A stretch of DNA of 64,000 nt from Prorocentrum cordatum (GCA_963575745.1 CAUYUJ010020170.1:1533233-1597232), one strand, 5' to 3'. Positions 42,956 through 53,479 are shown, counted from the first letter of the stretch. Notes: generated by a model from the letters alone, not told the origin. Translations and numbers: made by a program.

Positions 42956-43118
42956 ACGGCGTCGAGAGCTCAAACAGGGTCTTGGAACCCTCCCGAGCGA
43001 CGCCGATACCTCCCAGGACGACCCCCCCACCCCACCCCTCGCGCAGGTAGAGTTCTACCTGCAGGACGCGCTCCGCCAGTTCCTGCTGCGCCGCCGCCCC
43101 GGCTCCGCGGAGGAGGGG
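42956..43118 (+). CDS. candidate internal exon
   Basis: AG at 42954-42955 follows the TCC tract. The frame reads RRRELKQGLGTLPSDADTSQ, then DDPPTPPLAQVEFYLQDALR, then QFLLRRRPGSAEEG. It ends at a donor-like GGG|GTAGAC (GT 43119-43120). The QVEFYLQDALRQFLLRR stretch is a convincing amphipathic helix after a Pro/Asp-rich linker. An internal alternative acceptor is CTCGCGCAG before GTAGAG at about 43047. No family is recognised. This is one of the clearest coding islands outside the mobile elements. Confidence 0.5.
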
Positions 43119-43199
43119 GTAGACTTGCCACCGCGGAGGGGGGAAGGATTCGAGATGGAGGGAGGGACAGGATGATGTAGAGGGAGGGTGGAGGGTGGA

Positions 43200-44640
43200 G
43201 GAGTAGCAGGAGGAGGAGAAGGACTCTGATGAGGAGTGTAGTAAGGGGGAGGGCGACAAGGACAAGGAGGAGGGTGAGAGTGCGAGGAGGAGAAGGAGGA
43301 GGAGAGGAGAGGAGGCGGATGGCCACATCCAATGGGATTTCGAAGCCAGCGGCGACAGCGACAGGAGGAGGAGAAGGAGGAGGAGGAGGGAGGAAAGGGG
43401 AAAGTTGTCTTAGAGAGTCACTAGCTTCTAAGAGGTTGTAGGAAGATCACGAGGTCCTATGTGGATCTAGGTGTAGGTAGGGAACGAGACGGAGGAAGGG
43501 ACCGATGAGAATGGTGCACGCTGGATTGAGCGAATAACCGTTATCAGTTATGAAAGAGGAGGTGGGGGAAGGAGGGAGCCGCGTTTGGTGGGGGCCCGCG
43601 GCGGACGGGAACTCCAGCTCTCTTTCCTGGAGGCCCTTCCTGCCGTCCTCCACCACAGCGCTCGAGTGTACAGAGCACCGTGCCCTCCCTCTCTCGGCTG
43701 TTCCTCGTTGGGCCCCCCACGCCCCTTTCCATCCGCTCGCCAAAGACTGCCCGAGCTCTTCGGGAGGCCAGGGGGCCCTCACGAGGCTCGTGACAGGTCT
43801 GCAGGCACAAGTTGCCCACTGGCACATGCTCCGGGGATCGGGGCCTATCGGTGCCAAAGCCGACTGGGCATCTTCAGATGGAACTATGAGGTCCGATATA
43901 GTCCATTGACAACGGTGACGAAGTTGACGGCCGCCTTGCGAAGGCAGGTGCGGCCATGCACCGTGTTGCGGCCGGCACCCCCAAACCAAGTGAAAGGTGG
44001 AGCCTTGCAGGTGGGCTCTTGGCCCAGATTCTTGAATGGTCAAGTATCCCAGGCATTTCGCCCTCCGGCTCCACGTGAACCTTGACCAGATAATTGCGCC
44101 ATTGCGCCTTCTGGGGCGATGCCAGATGGAAGCGCCGACGCTGTGCTGCGGTTGTTGTGAGAGCCTCGGCCTGCGTTTGGCTGAGCTCGAGCGTGCCTGT
44201 GATGGGGCTCGGGTGGACCAGGAGCTTCACGCGGCACCGAGGATCAGGGCAGGCCAAGTTGTTTTGGCTCCGCGTGGCGCCTGTTCTACGGGAGAAGAAC
44301 CTGAGGATTGTTGGTGTTTGCTGTACAGGGCGACATCCTGCCCAAATCCGTGGTTTCATCAACAACAGTTCCCCTGACCAGCAGGAGAACGGATCACTGA
44401 CTTCCGGTCACTCCAGCCACGAGCTTCGGAATGTTGTACGGGGGGTGTTGGCACCCTGAGTTTTGTCACTGGGGTGCTTTGACGGCTGGAATCGGCTCGT
44501 AATCCCGTCGGTCCGCGGTTCGTTCGGCATCTTTTCTTTGGCTTGGGATCCTCGTTGCCACCCGTCTTCAGCCTTTGGCCAGGCCGAGGCTATCAACAGC
44601 GTGTCCCTCAATGAAATAATGTGTTTCCGTGGGATCGCCA
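43200..44640. other. no recognisable gene
   Basis: GGA-rich to about 43400, then unique sequence. A 198-codon minus-strand frame (43447-44043) and a 163-codon minus-strand frame (43874-44365) have no recognisable motifs and overlap plus-strand frames of similar length, so I do not call them. Confidence 0.5.
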
Positions 44641-44644
44641 TGAG

Positions 44645-45580
44645 ACGGGAGGAGGAGGAGGAGGAGGAGGAGGAGGAGGGAAGAGGGAGCCTCCCTCCCC
44701 TTGGCTCCCATCCTCTTGCATTGAGCCTCCGCCTTGCCTCCTCTCCTCTCCCTGTTCTATCCGCCCTCCCTTGCCCTCCACCCCTCCATTGCCTTCACCC
44801 CCCTAGCCCCCATCCCATCCCCCCTCCCCCGTTCCCTCCCGCCACTGCGACCCCCCCCCCCATTCTCAATCGATCCGTCCCTTCCCCTGACTCCCTCTCC
44901 CCTCCACCTGGCACGAGTTTCTTCACAGTTTTATTGTGTATACATACACGTTCCTTTGCAATCGAGCCTAGCGTCTCCTGATCGGGCGACCGCCGATTGC
45001 CATCGAAAGAAGAGGGACGAGGGAGAAGGGGCCAGAAAGCGGGAGGGAGGATGGACAAATGAGAAGAGGGGAGGGGGGTCAGAGGAGGAGAGGGAGAGGT
45101 GGAAAGAAGTAGCACGAAGGATTGGAAGGAAGAGGGAGGATGGATGAGCGGAGGAGCGAGCAGTGGAGCAGGAATGATTCGAGCGTCTGGGGATGATGGG
45201 TTCAGGTGGGAGAAGAGGAGGGAGGAAGGGGGTTGGAGGAGGGGAGAAGGGAGAAGAGGAGGAGAAGAGGAAGGAGGGGCGGCGGAGGACGGAGGCAGAG
45301 CAGGACAGGGAGCGAAGGGCGAAGGGAGGAGAGAGGTGTGATGAGGGAGGTGCGAGCAGAGAGAGGCGTGAGGAGGGAGGAGGGGAGGAGGGAGGAGGGC
45401 GAAGGGAGGAGGGAGGTGTGAGGAGGCAGGAGCGAGCAGGGAGGAGGGAAGAGGGAGGTGTGAAGAGGGAGGTGTGAGGAGTGAGGAGGGAGGTGTGAGG
45501 AGGGCGCGGAGCGCGAAGGGAGGAGGGAGGTGCGAGGAGGGAGGAGGGGAGGAGGGAGGACGGAGGACCGTTCAGGACTG
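44645..45580. repeat. purine- then pyrimidine-biased simple sequence
   Basis: (GGA)n at 44650-44685, C-rich sequence to about 44900, then degenerate GGAGGGAGG / GTGAGGAGGG units from 45000 to 45575. Confidence 0.85.
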
Positions 45581-45639
45581 TGCAGAGATGCCCGAGAAAT
45601 CAAAGAAACGGCACAACCTCGCATTCTCGGAGATCTGCG

Positions 45640-45735
45640 CGGATTTCTCGGATTGGCGTTGGACCCCCCTGGCGGCGCTTCTGGCGCCGCCCGGGGGTTC
45701 AGCGCAGATCCAAGAGATCCGCACGGACCTCCAAG
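45640..45735 (+). repeat. dispersed repeat E with hairpin core
   Basis: The core holds GGCGGCGC (45671-45678), loop TTCTG, and GCGCCGCC (45684-45691), a perfect 8-bp hairpin. The flanks GGATTGGCGTTGGACCCCCC and CAGATCCAAGAGATCC recur, diverged, at 51790-51880 and inverted at 3545-3615. Confidence 0.65.
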
Positions 45736-46107
45736 AGTTTGCTTGTCTCATCTTCTTGTTCCTCTGAGGAGGGAAGACATGAGGACCATGCACGGCTGCG
45801 CAGAACGACTCAGCCAGCCGTGCGCGGCCCCAGAGGTCCAGACCCCCTCCTGGGGCAAAGTATGTTGCGCCCTGGACTTGTTGTTGATGGCCCCGGCGCC
45901 CGACAACGGGCCCCAGAGGCCGAAACCGAGGCACAACGCGTGGACTGAAAACGTCCGATCGGTGCGGGTGCCGTTGGGGTGCAACTCTCTACCTGACCTG
46001 TCTCACTCCGTTGGGGCGCTCCTGCGCGCAACTTACAGTTCAGCGTGTTTGGTGCTAGATCCACTGACCTTGAGACTTTACCAGCTTGCCAGGCCGATCC
46101 CTCTGTG

Positions 46108-46180
46108 ATTCCTCCTCCTCCTCCTCCTCCTCCTCCTCCTCCTCCTCCTCCTCCTCCTCCTCCTCCTCCTCCTCCTCCTC
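46108..46180. repeat. (CTC)n microsatellite
   Basis: Perfect CTC/TCC tract of about 72 bp. Confidence 0.97.
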
Positions 46181-46605
46181 TCAGCGGGCTGCTTCTTTCG
46201 AGACAGACTGGTGTGAGCCTGGCACGCGGCCTAATACCAGCCTGCTTGTGTGTGTGTGCTCCAGTTATCCATCCTTCTCCCCTTTACCCGAGCCAGGGGC
46301 CATCGCAGGTTTTTGTTTTCAGTGCCGTGCGGTCGGCATCGATCGGCCACGCTCCCAGGACATCCTGTTGAGTTTGGTGTGTTGTCTCGCTCTCGAGCGT
46401 TTGTCTGTGATGTGTGCGATAGGGATAGCGCTCTCACGGGGTAGCGGATTCCTCTTCCTACCTTGCCTGAATACGACAATGGAAAAAGAAGATCGGTGCG
46501 GGTGCCAACCTGCACGGTTCCAGACACGCAGCGTTTTGGTGATTTTCATTCCTGGGCCCCTGGAAGCCCAGACCCTCTCTAGGCGGCGAGCCCGGGGTGA
46601 AATGC

Positions 46606-46758
46606 AGAGGGGGCGGGCCTCCTCAGAAGGCTCGGAAGGCCTCGGGCCTTCCAAAATGTTTTCTAAGCAGCCTTGCCCGAAGAAGCAGGAAGTTTCTCAG
46701 AGGGCGCCAGGGCTTCCGAGAAGCCTCGCCGTGTTCTAAGAGGGCCTGCCCCCTCGCA
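46606..46758. mobile_element. foldback element, family B copy 2
   Basis: Left AGAGGGGGCGGGCCTCCTCA and right TAAGAGGGCCTGCCCCCTCG are imperfect reverse complements. The interior holds further inverted AGAAGC/GCTTCC pieces. Confidence 0.5.
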
Positions 46759-46914
46759 CCTCCCCCCATGGGCTCGCCGGCGACTTCCCCCAAGGCCGCT
46801 CTCCCGAGCCATTTTGTGGACGGCCCCGAGGCCCGGCGAGGACCCCATGGAGGCCGAAGACGGCCAAAAAAGCCATCCGCATTCCGACCAGAAGAGCCGT
46901 CAAGTTCCTCGACC

Positions 46915-47060
46915 AGGTGGAGGGGGCGGGGGGGAGGGGAGGGGGGAGGGGGGGGGGGGGGTGGGGGGAATTTCGGACGCGCGTTGAGGAGAGGTGGGGG
47001 GGGGGGGCGCCCGGCATGGGGACGCTCCGTCGGAGGGTTCATCGCCCCCCCCCCCCTCGA
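46915..47060. repeat. poly-G / poly-C rich stretch
   Basis: G-rich to 47010 (runs of 10 or more G), then a poly-C run at 47046-47057. Capable of G-quadruplexes. Confidence 0.85.
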
Positions 47061-47226
47061 TTATGACGCCATCCGGAGTGGCGATCTCGGCACGACGCGG
47101 GCGCGTCGGGGGGAGGGGCGGAGCGATCCGGCCGCGCGAGCGGCCCGCGCAGAGCAGCGAGGCCGCCAGTCCGGGGGCGGGCCGCCCGCGCCCCACTTCA
47201 TGGGCCAGTACCTCGAGGCGGCGCGC

Positions 47227-47410
47227 CGCCCCCCTCCTCCTCCTCCTCCTCCTCCTCCTCCTCCTCCTCCTCCTCCTCCTCCTCCTCCTGCTCCTCCCAC
47301 CTGCCTCCTCCTCCCCTCCTCCTCCTCCTCCTCCTCCTCCTCCTCCTCCTCCTCCTCCTCCTCCTCCTCCTCCTCCTCCTCCTCCTCCTCCTCCTCCTCC
47401 TCCTCCTTCT
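47227..47410. repeat. (CTC)n microsatellite
   Basis: About 180 bp of near-perfect CTC. Immediately upstream a short frame HFMGQYLEAARR is exon-like but too short to call. Confidence 0.96.
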
Positions 47411-47709
47411 CCCCCTCCTCCCCCTGGAAATCAGAAGCCGAGGATCGAAGAGGAGGGAGGATCGAGGCCCCCCTCGCAAGGCGCCGCGTCCTGCCGCTTC
47501 CCTGGGAGGGGAGGGGGAGGCATCCCGTGCCGCTGCCTTCCGCTCGGTGTCCCCTCGTCGGGGCTGCCAGGGAGGCCCTCGTCGCCACCGCTGGAGGCGC
47601 CTCGAGGTCCTGGTCGGGGCGGCGCTGCCTCCTCGCTCGCCCTTTGCTGCCTCGGGGCGCACACGGCCGGGCTCAGCGCAAGCGGGGCTTGGCCAGAGCG
47701 ACGCATGCT

Positions 47710-47905
47710 GCAGGATCCTGCAGAGCCGGAAGGGGTTTAGGGAGCCGGTTCGCGGCCCTGGAGGTGGCCCTGCATGTTGACTGTGCCATTGTGGGCCCCC
47801 CCCCAAAAGGACAAGCGTGCAGCGCATTTGTTTTACGTTGGCTGAGCTGGGCTCGCGCTGAGCCTGGTGAATCCACGCCCGTGTGACGGGCCCCCCAGGC
47901 GGTGC
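47710..47905 (+). repeat. dispersed repeat C, copy 2
   Basis: Same landmark order as 18978-19168 (CGGCCCTGGAGGTGGCC, CAGCGCATTTGTT, GAATCCACGCCCG, GGCGGTGC). Confidence 0.75.
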
Positions 47906-47939
47906 AGTGACCGCACCATGTGGTCAGCGGGGCTCCGGG

Positions 47940-48105
47940 GTCACCGCACGGTTTTGGCACTCGGGTCGTTCTCGGAGGGCGGGCGACCTGGGCCTCCAGG
48001 GTCCCAGAACGGTGCGGTGATGGACCGTTCGGTGAGGTCATGTGGGATGCCGAGGTCACCGCACGGTCCGTCACCGCACGGTTTTGGGACCCCCAGCTTG
48101 CTTGT
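47940..48105. repeat. CACCGCACGGTTTTGG inverted repeats
   Basis: TCACCGCACGGTTTTGG at 47940-47957 and twice near 48056-48090, with the inverse CCAGAACGGTGCGGTGA at about 48003-48020. It can fold into alternative hairpins. Confidence 0.7.
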
Positions 48106-48479
48106 CCTCGTTGGGCCTTCGATGCTCCTGCTCACATTCGTGTTCGCGGCCGCCTTGGGCCAAGCTGTATTCATGCCCAGCGGAGTTTGGCGATCGACTC
48201 CTGGAGCGAGCTGCTGGTGGCGTGTCTGCGCTGTAAAAAACGTCCCTCCATCTGCGGTCTCGCTGCGGCCTGCTGCCCCCACCGTCGGGCGACGGCGACG
48301 AGCACCTCACAGCGGACCAAGAGGTTTGGATACCACTGCCCCTCCCTCGTCGCCACGACGGGCTTCGCCTCGAGATCTTGCCAGAACGCACCCCATGAGA
48401 GGGCCGTGGGGTAGCGGCATTGGCGTCTCGATCCCTCAATCATGAAGAACCATCAGGCCAGCACCTCGAGGCGTCGCCG

Positions 48480-49782
48480 CTCCTCCCTTTGCGGTCCCGC
48501 TGCTTAGGATGCAAGTCTTGGCAGGCTAAAGTCAGCATCGGAGCTCGTACATCCGTGGTCAAAGACAGGCCCAATCCGGAGCAATCCCGCCTACTCCGGC
48601 TTCACCCCGCTCGGCCCGACTACATCGGCTTGCGAGCTCGCGGACACACCGTTCCAGACGACGTCAAGTTGGCTGCCTTCTTGCGCAGCGTGGACGACCA
48701 GGAAAGTGAGCGCGCTTCCGCGATGCTGCCTGGTCCTCTGACCCACGGACAGCTCGCCGCTCGCCGACCTGCTCCTGCCGCAGACAGGCCCTCAGTGCCC
48801 GAATACCTTCGGCACCGCGATCCCCAGGCACCGCATCGAGGAGGACAGATTCGAGAACCAGGCGGCGCAGAAGGGGTACGCTGCCAAGTGCGACGGGTGC
48901 CCTGAGGCGGAGCCAGTCCTGGCGTGGAAGGTTGGAGAGGCACCACCCGGCATGTTTGCCTTCCGCCCCGGCGCGCCCCGACACGCCGCCGAAGCCCCCA
49001 CGCACGACTTGGCACGTGGGTTCCCCAGTTTCGCAGACTGGGGGCGGGCGTTCCAAACGAGGGCGTGGAGCGCAAGATGGTATTGTGCCCGTTGCCGTGT
49101 CCACGTTTGGGACGCGCGCCCATCCGACGTGCAGGCCACACCCGCCAGGGACGACAGATTGGTCGACCCAGAAGACCCGCCGACGCGTGACAAGGTTGGC
49201 CCCGCGACCAGGCGCAGCTCCAACCCGCTGATCGCCAACTCCACCCCAGCCAGCGCCAGCATTCACGAGACGAGGGCAATCGCCGGGAGCTGAGGAGGGC
49301 GGAGCAGGCGGCCAGCCTCATCGTGGCAGCCAACCTGGACCCGCCCATGCCCTGGACAGACGCAAACGACGATTTTCACACAGCCAATGCGGTCGCACGG
49401 GCCAGTCGGCGAGGCGCGCAGAGGGCGGCACCCACGCGCGCGAATCAGCGTCTTCCGATTGAAGATCTGGGGCGGGCCCAGCAGCCCCCACCCAGCATGG
49501 CCCTCCAGGAGGCAAGCCGCTCGGGGGCCCCCTGGGCGCAGCCGCCGAAACGGCCCCGGCCGAACCGCTACGCTCGGCATCTGTCGCCGCGCGCCCCTCT
49601 CCGGAAGATGGGCAGCTCGTTCAGCATGGAAGCTTCAGTTTTCAAGTCGGCCAGAGTCCGAATGGGCCAGCGACCAGCCCCAGTGGAGCTCTTGGGGGGC
49701 GAGACAACCAGCGCGGGAGCGGTCGCGGGCCAGGGGCGCGCGGGGGGCAGCCAGAGAGGCCCACGGGCGGAGGGAATGGGAT
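48480..49782 (+). pseudogene. decayed ORF with paired CxxC motifs
   Basis: Coding-like text moves between frames. 48480-48740 includes ARGHTVPDDVKLAAFLRSVD. 48742-49293 includes PNTFGTAIPRHRIEEDRFEN, KCDGC (Cys codons 48889 and 48898), and WYCARCRVHVWDARP (Cys codons 49084 and 49093). 49270-49782 includes ELRRAEQAASLIVAANLDPP and MPWTDANDDFHTAN. Two CxxC pairs about 60 residues apart resemble a zinc ribbon or treble-clef type metal site. At least two frameshifts break the frame. It may be a retrotransposon ORF1 relic or a decayed host gene; no enzyme motif is present. Confidence 0.4.
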
Positions 49783-49935
49783 AACCCGCAGGATCGCCTG
49801 CACAAGCGCCCAGTCGCAACGCCCAGTGCGCTCCTCAGTGGAAAGGCGCGGAGCTCTAGACGCGGCCCGATCTCGAGGTCATCAACCGCCTGAAAGCTGC
49901 CCGCGGCGCGATCTTCGCGGGTCGAAGGTTGGAAC

Positions 49936-50094
49936 ATGGCCCGGGATACGAGGGGCGGGAAATCCCGCGGCAAGGGGGCTTACAACCCCCGCGGCTACGA
50001 AGAGTTCACCCGCGCCTTCCTGGGCGACCTGGCCGACGCCAACTACGACATCCGCTCTCTCTCTCTCTCTCTCTCTGCCGCGACCGCATCCTGA
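49936..50094 (+). CDS. candidate start exon or small ORF
   Basis: ATG in the context GGAACATGG opens MARDTRGGKSRGKGAYNPRG, then YEEFTRAFLGDLADANYDIR, and runs into a CT repeat before TGA at 50092. The basic, Gly-rich start followed by a helical segment looks coding. The (CT)n may be an intron end or a repeat expansion. In the next frame, downstream sequence (RILNVDWDAAPQQQ) also looks coding, so a frameshift or intron is likely. Confidence 0.4.
   Translation: MARDTRGGKSRGKGAYNPRGYEEFTRAFLGDLADANYDIRSLSLSLSAATAS
50055..50077. repeat. (CT)n microsatellite
   Basis: About 11 CT units. Confidence 0.95.
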
Positions 50095-50334
50095 ATGTCG
50101 ACTGGGACGCAGCGCCGCAGCAGCAGCGGCAGCAGCAGAACCGCCAGAGCAAGGCGGCTGGGAAGGGGCAAGGAGGCAAACGCCCCAGCAAACCGACCTG
50201 GCCCACCTGGGACCAATCCAGGCACCGCAGGCTCCGAGGACGACAGGTGGCGGCGGCCCGCCACTACCTGGCCCGCTCGACGCAACTGCGACTTTTTTTT
50301 GCGTGCGCGCGCGCCAGTTAGGTGCTTCCCTACC

Positions 50335-50690
50335 AGCGCGCCTCCCACCCCTGGGGGCGCGCTTCGCCTGGCGCCCCCCCCGGGAGGCCCCCTGCCTTCT
50401 ACCCGCCTGCTGCGCGCCGTTTAGGTGCTCTCTCCTGGGCGCCCCCACCCCAGGTGGTGCGTCTGGGTGATTTGGGCTTGCCTCAGCTTTTAAATTGTCT
50501 GTGCACCAGTCAGGCGCGTTCCCCCGGCGCGCCCTCCACCCCGGGCGGCGCGCTGGCCTCTCCCTCAGGCGCGCCATCCACCCTGGGTGGCGCGCCTGGC
50601 CGTCGCCGGACTGCCCCGGCCCTTTCAACCTGCCCGCGCGCCAGTTAGGTGCTCTCCAGCGGGCGCGCCGCCCACCCCAGGCGGCGCGCC
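50335..50690. repeat. cluster of GGCGCGCC hairpins
   Basis: Five related inverted repeats: 50335-50363, 50438-50462 (weak), 50526-50554, 50567-50597 and 50662-50690. The last is a perfect 11-bp stem (GGCGCGCCGCC / GGCGGCGCGCC) around loop CACCCCA. The loops share CCACCC(C/T). The text GCCAGTTAGGTGCT precedes the first and last units, showing they are duplicates of one module. Confidence 0.8.
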
Positions 50691-50699
50691 CCCATCCGG

Positions 50700-51735
50700 C
50701 CCCGGCGCGCCCCGCCCTCGCGGAGCGCCCCCGCGCGCTTCTCAGCTGGAGGCGCGCCCCCCCCCCCATCCACCCACCCACGCTGGCGCAGCAGCCCGCG
50801 CGGACGCTGCGCGTCGCGGGCCCCCCTGACCGCCAGCCGCGTCGGCACCGACCGCGCGACGCCCCCCCCCGCGACGGCGCGGCCGCCCTCTCGGCGCCGC
50901 GCCCGCCCCGCCCGCTGACGGTCGCCGCCGAGCGCCGCCGCCCTGGGCCTCGCCAGGCCGCGCGGCGCGGTCTCTGCCCACCCGCCCCCCTGCTCTGCAG
51001 GCTGGCCGCCGCCGCGCTTGGGGGCGCCGCCGTTGCGGCGCATCGTTGATGGCGCTCTGTCCTTGGCTGCGATGCGCGCGCCGGCCTTGGGCAGGTTTCT
51101 GCTTCTCCGCTCCTCCTGCCTCTCCGCCCTGGGCCCGCGCCGCCTGGCTGCCTCCTGGCGATTTGCATGTAGGGGGCCCGCCGCGCCTGGCCGCGTCGGC
51201 TCGCCCCCCGCGGCAGCCTCCACAGCCGCTGCACACTGGCCCAGCCAGCCCGCGGCCGCCCGCCCCGGCTGCCGCCCCCCAGCCCTCCTCGCGCGGGCGA
51301 TTCCAGTCCGCTTGCCGACCGCTGCTCTCATTGCCACCTGCTCGGCCCTGCCCGCGCTGCGGCTGCTGGCCCCTCCCCCGGGCGCGCCTGCGACGCCCCC
51401 CCGCGCCGTTGCCACGGGTCGCCCCGCAGCCCGGACGCCCCGCGCGACCCCTCGAGGCGCCGCCGTGAGAGTGCTTCCCCCGTCCTTTTTTCCTCGGCGG
51501 CCACCCCCTTCATCCATTTCCTACCCTCTTGCACGCGGGACAATTCGCAACGCGGTAGCCCTGGTTGCGCGACGCGTGACAAAATCGGCTCTGCCGTGCC
51601 GCGACGGAAAACGTTTGGTTCAACCCAGGCAAATCTGGCGAAGTGGCCCGTTAGATCAGACATGCGTTGTTTCTTAACGTTGCGGCGCTTGTTCACGACA
51701 GTCGACAAGGACAGCGACGACGACGAGCATCATGT
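50700..51735. other. very GC-rich, no recognisable gene
   Basis: Extremely GC-rich; Ala/Pro/Arg frames are open on both strands, as expected from composition. No motif was found. Confidence 0.55.
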
Positions 51736-51789
51736 TGAAGCCTCAGAAAATGCTGCATGAACGAATTGTTCCGGAGCCCGTGCATATAT

Positions 51790-51885
51790 CTTGGGACGTT
51801 TCATCGACCCCCTCTGCGGTGCTTCTGGCGCCGCCCCTGGCGCGCGGAGGTGGCCCACCGCCGATCCAAGAAACCAATGCATTTC
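51790..51885 (+). repeat. dispersed repeat E, copy 3
   Basis: TCATCGACCCCCTCTGCGGT then GCTTCTGGCGCCGCC and GCCGATCCAAGAAA align with 45640-45735. Confidence 0.6.
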
Positions 51886-52261
51886 TCCAGAATTTGTCAT
51901 GTTTATGCCATGCTTTATTTAGGAGCGCACGGACGACTTCATTACAGGGCACAGCCCACCGAACAGCGATTTTACTGCGCGGCACAGAAGATTGTTCAAC
52001 GGCAACGCACCACCGTGCGGCAGACGTCTAGAAGGCTGGTTGCTGGTTCGAGCTGTTTGCGGGGATCGCGGGCCCTGCGAGTTCGTTGTGGCATTCGGAC
52101 ATATCGAGCCATCTTCGAATTCCTTTGGACGAAGTGAAAGTCGTCGTGAACATCCTTGGGCCATTTCGGAGGCCATGTTGGGTCGTCTTCTAGGCCGTCC
52201 TGGGCCAGATTGGCAATACGTGAGGCGAGTGTTTTGATGTTGCTGGTCTTCCACATGGCCA

Positions 52262-52786
52262 GCACGACTGTCCGAAGCCCGCTAGACGTCGGTACCGCCA
52301 GTGTTTTTCTAGTGGGCGCGCTGCCCAAATAAAGATACTTGGTGAGGCGCCTTTTAACATTGGATTGGGCTTCCCCTATGGGTACTCGTACGGTGGACCA
52401 GAAGATGGTGGAGCAAAGCAGGGTTAAGTACTGCCACATGGCTGAAGTGAGCGCGCGCCGAAGTGAGCGCCGCGCCGCGTAGCGCGCGTGTCAGAGTTGC
52501 TCAGTTCTGGAACCGAAAGAAAAAGGCGTCACACCAAGTATCTTTATTTGGGCAGCGCACGACTGTCCGAAGCCCGCTAGACGTCGGTACCGCCAGTGTT
52601 TTTCTAGTGGGCGCGCTGCCCAAATAAAGATACTTGGTGTGACGCCTTTTTCTTTCGGTTTCCCAGAACTGAGCACTTGACACGCGCACGCGCGCGCGCT
52701 CACTTCAGCCATGTGGCAGTACTTAACCCTGCTTTGCTCCACCATCTTCTGGTCCACCGTACGAGTACCCATAGGGGAAGCCCAAT
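52262..52786. mobile_element. large imperfect palindrome with duplicated loop
   Basis: Left arm 52364-52558 and right arm 52613-52786 are reverse complements over most of their length. Examples are ATTGGGCTTCCCCTATGGGT against ACCCATAGGGGAAGCCCAAT, and AAAGGCGTCACACCAAGTAT against its complement. The central loop is 54 bp. A segment from the loop into the right arm (52557-52639) also occurs, identical over 83 bp, as a direct copy at 52262-52344 outside the left arm. No ORF. It resembles a foldback element or a hairpin-mediated rearrangement. Confidence 0.8.
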
Positions 52787-53129
52787 GAAGCGATTGGCGC
52801 AGCCAGGGGTATGGCTTTAACCGTAGGTGGGGTCATAGCTTTAGCCATAAGTTTGGCCGTGGGCGTGGTTTTAGGATGTCACCAGGCATAGCAAGACCGT
52901 GCAAGAGCAAAACAGGAGTGTGGGCCCGACCGAAGCACGTGCGATTGTTTTCCAAACAGGTTGGGCACAGGCCTGCTCATTTGGAGAAACCTCCTATCCT
53001 GCCAGTCCCATTCCTCTATCTTCCTCCTCCTCCTCGTCCGAGCCATCGCCCCTCTGAGTCGCATTCTTTGTCTTTGGCACGGGGGCCATCTTTGGGGCAA
53101 AGGCTCGAAATTTCAGTTCGGGTGCCGCC

Positions 53130-53470
53130 TCTTGAGCCCCGTTTGACCCTCTTAGGGCTCTCTTGGGGGCCTTCCGGGCCGTCTTGTGACCTTCTTGTGG
53201 GCCTCTTGGGGGCCTCTAAGAGCGATCTTTGTGGCCATCTTGGAGTATTGGAAGCCCGAATCAGAGAGAATGTCAAACCATTTCTAGTGCTTAGGGAAAT
53301 CCGTGATTTGTCCCTCTTCGGGCCCTCGTTTGGGCTCTGCTGGAATGATCTTGGACCGTTGTCGGCGCTTGTTGGGCTGTCTTGGAGCCCGTGGAGACGT
53401 CTTGAGGCTCCATCTTGCGGCCCTCAGAGGGAGTTGGGCGTCGTTGTGGGCGGGAGGGGCGTTCAAAAGG
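53130..53470. repeat. TTGGGCCGTC minisatellite, diverged patch
   Basis: CTCTTGGGGGCCTTCCGGGC, TTGTGGGCCTCTTGGGGG and GAGTATTGGAAGCCCG repeat the unit and boundary motif of the 6.6-10.6 kb field. Confidence 0.75.
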
Positions 53471-53479
53471 TTCATGAGC

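Noticed and set aside
43447-44365. Minus-strand ORFs of 198 and 163 codons
   Set aside because: No recognisable motif, overlapping plus-strand frames of equal length, and no splice or start context that favours the minus strand.
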